Source: Promethearchaeia archaeon
GTDB lineage: Archaea; Asgardarchaeota; Lokiarchaeia; Sigyniarchaeales; SOKP01
Reading direction: 5' to 3'
Assembly (NCBI GenBank): GCA_029856445.1
Contig: JAHQWY010000195.1
Coordinates: 1 to 7,076, forward strand
DNA length: 7,076 bases
The translations under genes and the position numbers were made by a program. The notes under the pieces are model-generated. The model was given only the letters and a program-made list of their open reading frames with translations. It was not told the origin of the DNA and searched no databases. Of this stretch, positions 6,428-7,076 are shown piece after piece (within the stretch, counting starts at the first letter, position 1; the number at the start of each line of letters is the position of its first letter).

Positions 6428-6470
6428 TTTTATTTAATTTTAAAAAAATAGATAAATATTTCAAAAATCA

Positions 6471-7076
6471 ATGTCATCTAGAAAAGATAAGCTAAAGCAA
6501 AAACTTAATAACTTTTTTCATGAAAAAGTTGATAGTAAGGATCTTAAATCCCTCGAGAAAATTATCCTATTAATTTTATTGTTGGTTTTTACACTAATTA
6601 TTTTAGAAGTAAATAAATTATCCAGTTATAAAAAGTATGATAGAATTCAATTCCGTTCAGCAGGGGCAACGCTTTATGCGAACTTATATTATCCTAGCAA
6701 GTCTCTTTCCTTTCAAGAAGGAAGACCACTAATTATTTATTGCCATGGAATTGGAAGTCAGCGAGATTTTGATCTCAGAGTACCCATAGAGTTTACTAAA
6801 AGAGGTTTTTATGTAGCAACTTTAGATTATCAAGGACATGGTGAAAGTGGAGGGACAATCAACAATATTGATGAATCAACTAATACCCCAGCTCTAGCTC
6901 AAGATTGTTCTAAATTGTTAGAAAAATTGAAAACTCTATCTTTTTTCTCTGATGTAAATGAATCTCAAATTGGATTAATTGGTCATTCACTAGGTGGGAT
7001 GGTAGTTATTATGAATCAAGCGTTGAATCCAGAATTTAAGGCCACTGTTGCTTGGGCACCGCTATTAAATTTCACA
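6471..7076 (+). CDS. Membrane-anchored alpha/beta hydrolase, 3' end outside window
   Basis: A serine hydrolase of the alpha/beta fold, cut by the window edge after 202 codons with no stop. Seen: a charged N-terminus (Lys/Arg-rich, residues 4-30), one hydrophobic helix (about 31-45), then a catalytic domain from about residue 57 with CHGIG (91-95, oxyanion region), DYQGHGES (119-126) and nucleophile elbow GHSLGG with Ser173. The catalytic acid and His should lie beyond the window. The basic N-terminus and single helix suggest an anchor with the enzyme outside, but a cytoplasmic tail is not excluded. The motifs fit the lysophospholipase/acylglycerol-lipase/peptidase S15-like group; the substrate is unknown. 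The sequence differs from the HSL-type esterase at 3580, so the two are not a recent duplication. The ATG at 6471 has no Shine-Dalgarno. The gene diverges from the zinc-ribbon gene. Confidence 0.85.
   Translation, partial: MSSRKDKLKQKLNNFFHEKVDSKDLKSLEKIILLILLLVFTLIILEVNKLSSYKKYDRIQFRSAGATLYANLYYPSKSLSFQEGRPLIIYCHGIGSQRDFDLRVPIEFTKRGFYVATLDYQGHGESGGTINNIDESTNTPALAQDCSKLLEKLKTLSFFSDVNESQIGLIGHSLGGMVVIMNQALNPEFKATVAWAPLLNFT

Noticed and set aside
3443..6466. The 13-mer AAATATTTCAAAA occurs at 3443-3455 and 6454-6466, both near divergent starts
   Set aside because: In sequence this AT-rich, a shared 13-base A/T-dominated word is expected by chance, and the second copy lacks the palindrome partner.
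6471..6600. Signal peptide at the start of the last hydrolase
   Set aside because: The hydrophobic helix starts about 30 residues in after a long charged segment and has no clear cleavage site, so a membrane anchor is likelier.
1..7076. CRISPR array, tRNA/rRNA genes, insertion sequences
   Set aside because: I saw no regularly spaced repeats, no tRNA-like or rRNA-like stretches, and no transposase or terminal repeats in the window.

Overview
The window is AT-rich DNA, probably from an archaeon. The signs are BRE/TATA-like promoter elements about 25-50 bases before several starts, poly-T tracts as likely terminators, mixed use of Shine-Dalgarno and near-leaderless starts, and a small membrane protein ending in a CxxC...CxxC zinc ribbon. 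Low GC, a fused ferredoxin-EtfA beside an acyl-CoA dehydrogenase, and zinc-ribbon membrane proteins would fit Asgard (Lokiarchaeia-like) genomes. That lineage is inferred from style only, since no marker gene is present.

Layout. Bases 1-148 are a T-rich spacer with overlapping inverted repeats. Bases 149-3419, on the minus strand, are an acyl-CoA oxidation/reduction module in transcription order acd, etfB, etfA. EtfA carries an N-terminal ferredoxin domain with two complete four-cysteine motifs. A divergent regulatory region (3420-3579) holds a perfect 8+8 palindrome between 10-base direct repeats, then the promoter of a plus-strand esterase of the hormone-sensitive-lipase (HSL) type (3580-4671). 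A separately promoted metallo-beta-lactamase-fold hydrolase follows (4754-5560). It converges on a minus-strand gene for a four-helix membrane protein with a Pro/Gln linker and a zinc ribbon (5622-6326). A second divergent spacer leads to a membrane-anchored alpha/beta hydrolase (from 6471) that runs off the right edge.

How the genes may work together. The acd-etfBA set is a self-contained redox unit: the dehydrogenase interconverts acyl-CoA and enoyl-CoA, and the ETF carries the electrons. EtfB motifs (NPYD, MGPP, ADTLATS, AIDGDTxQVGP) and the ferredoxin extension resemble flavin-based electron-bifurcating ETFs such as those of butyryl-CoA dehydrogenase and caffeyl-CoA reductase, so coupling to NADH and ferredoxin is plausible but unproven. 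The neighbouring esterase and hydrolases could feed acyl groups to this unit, but only proximity suggests it. I see no clearly novel system; the most interesting points are the bifurcation-type module and the possible operator in front of it.
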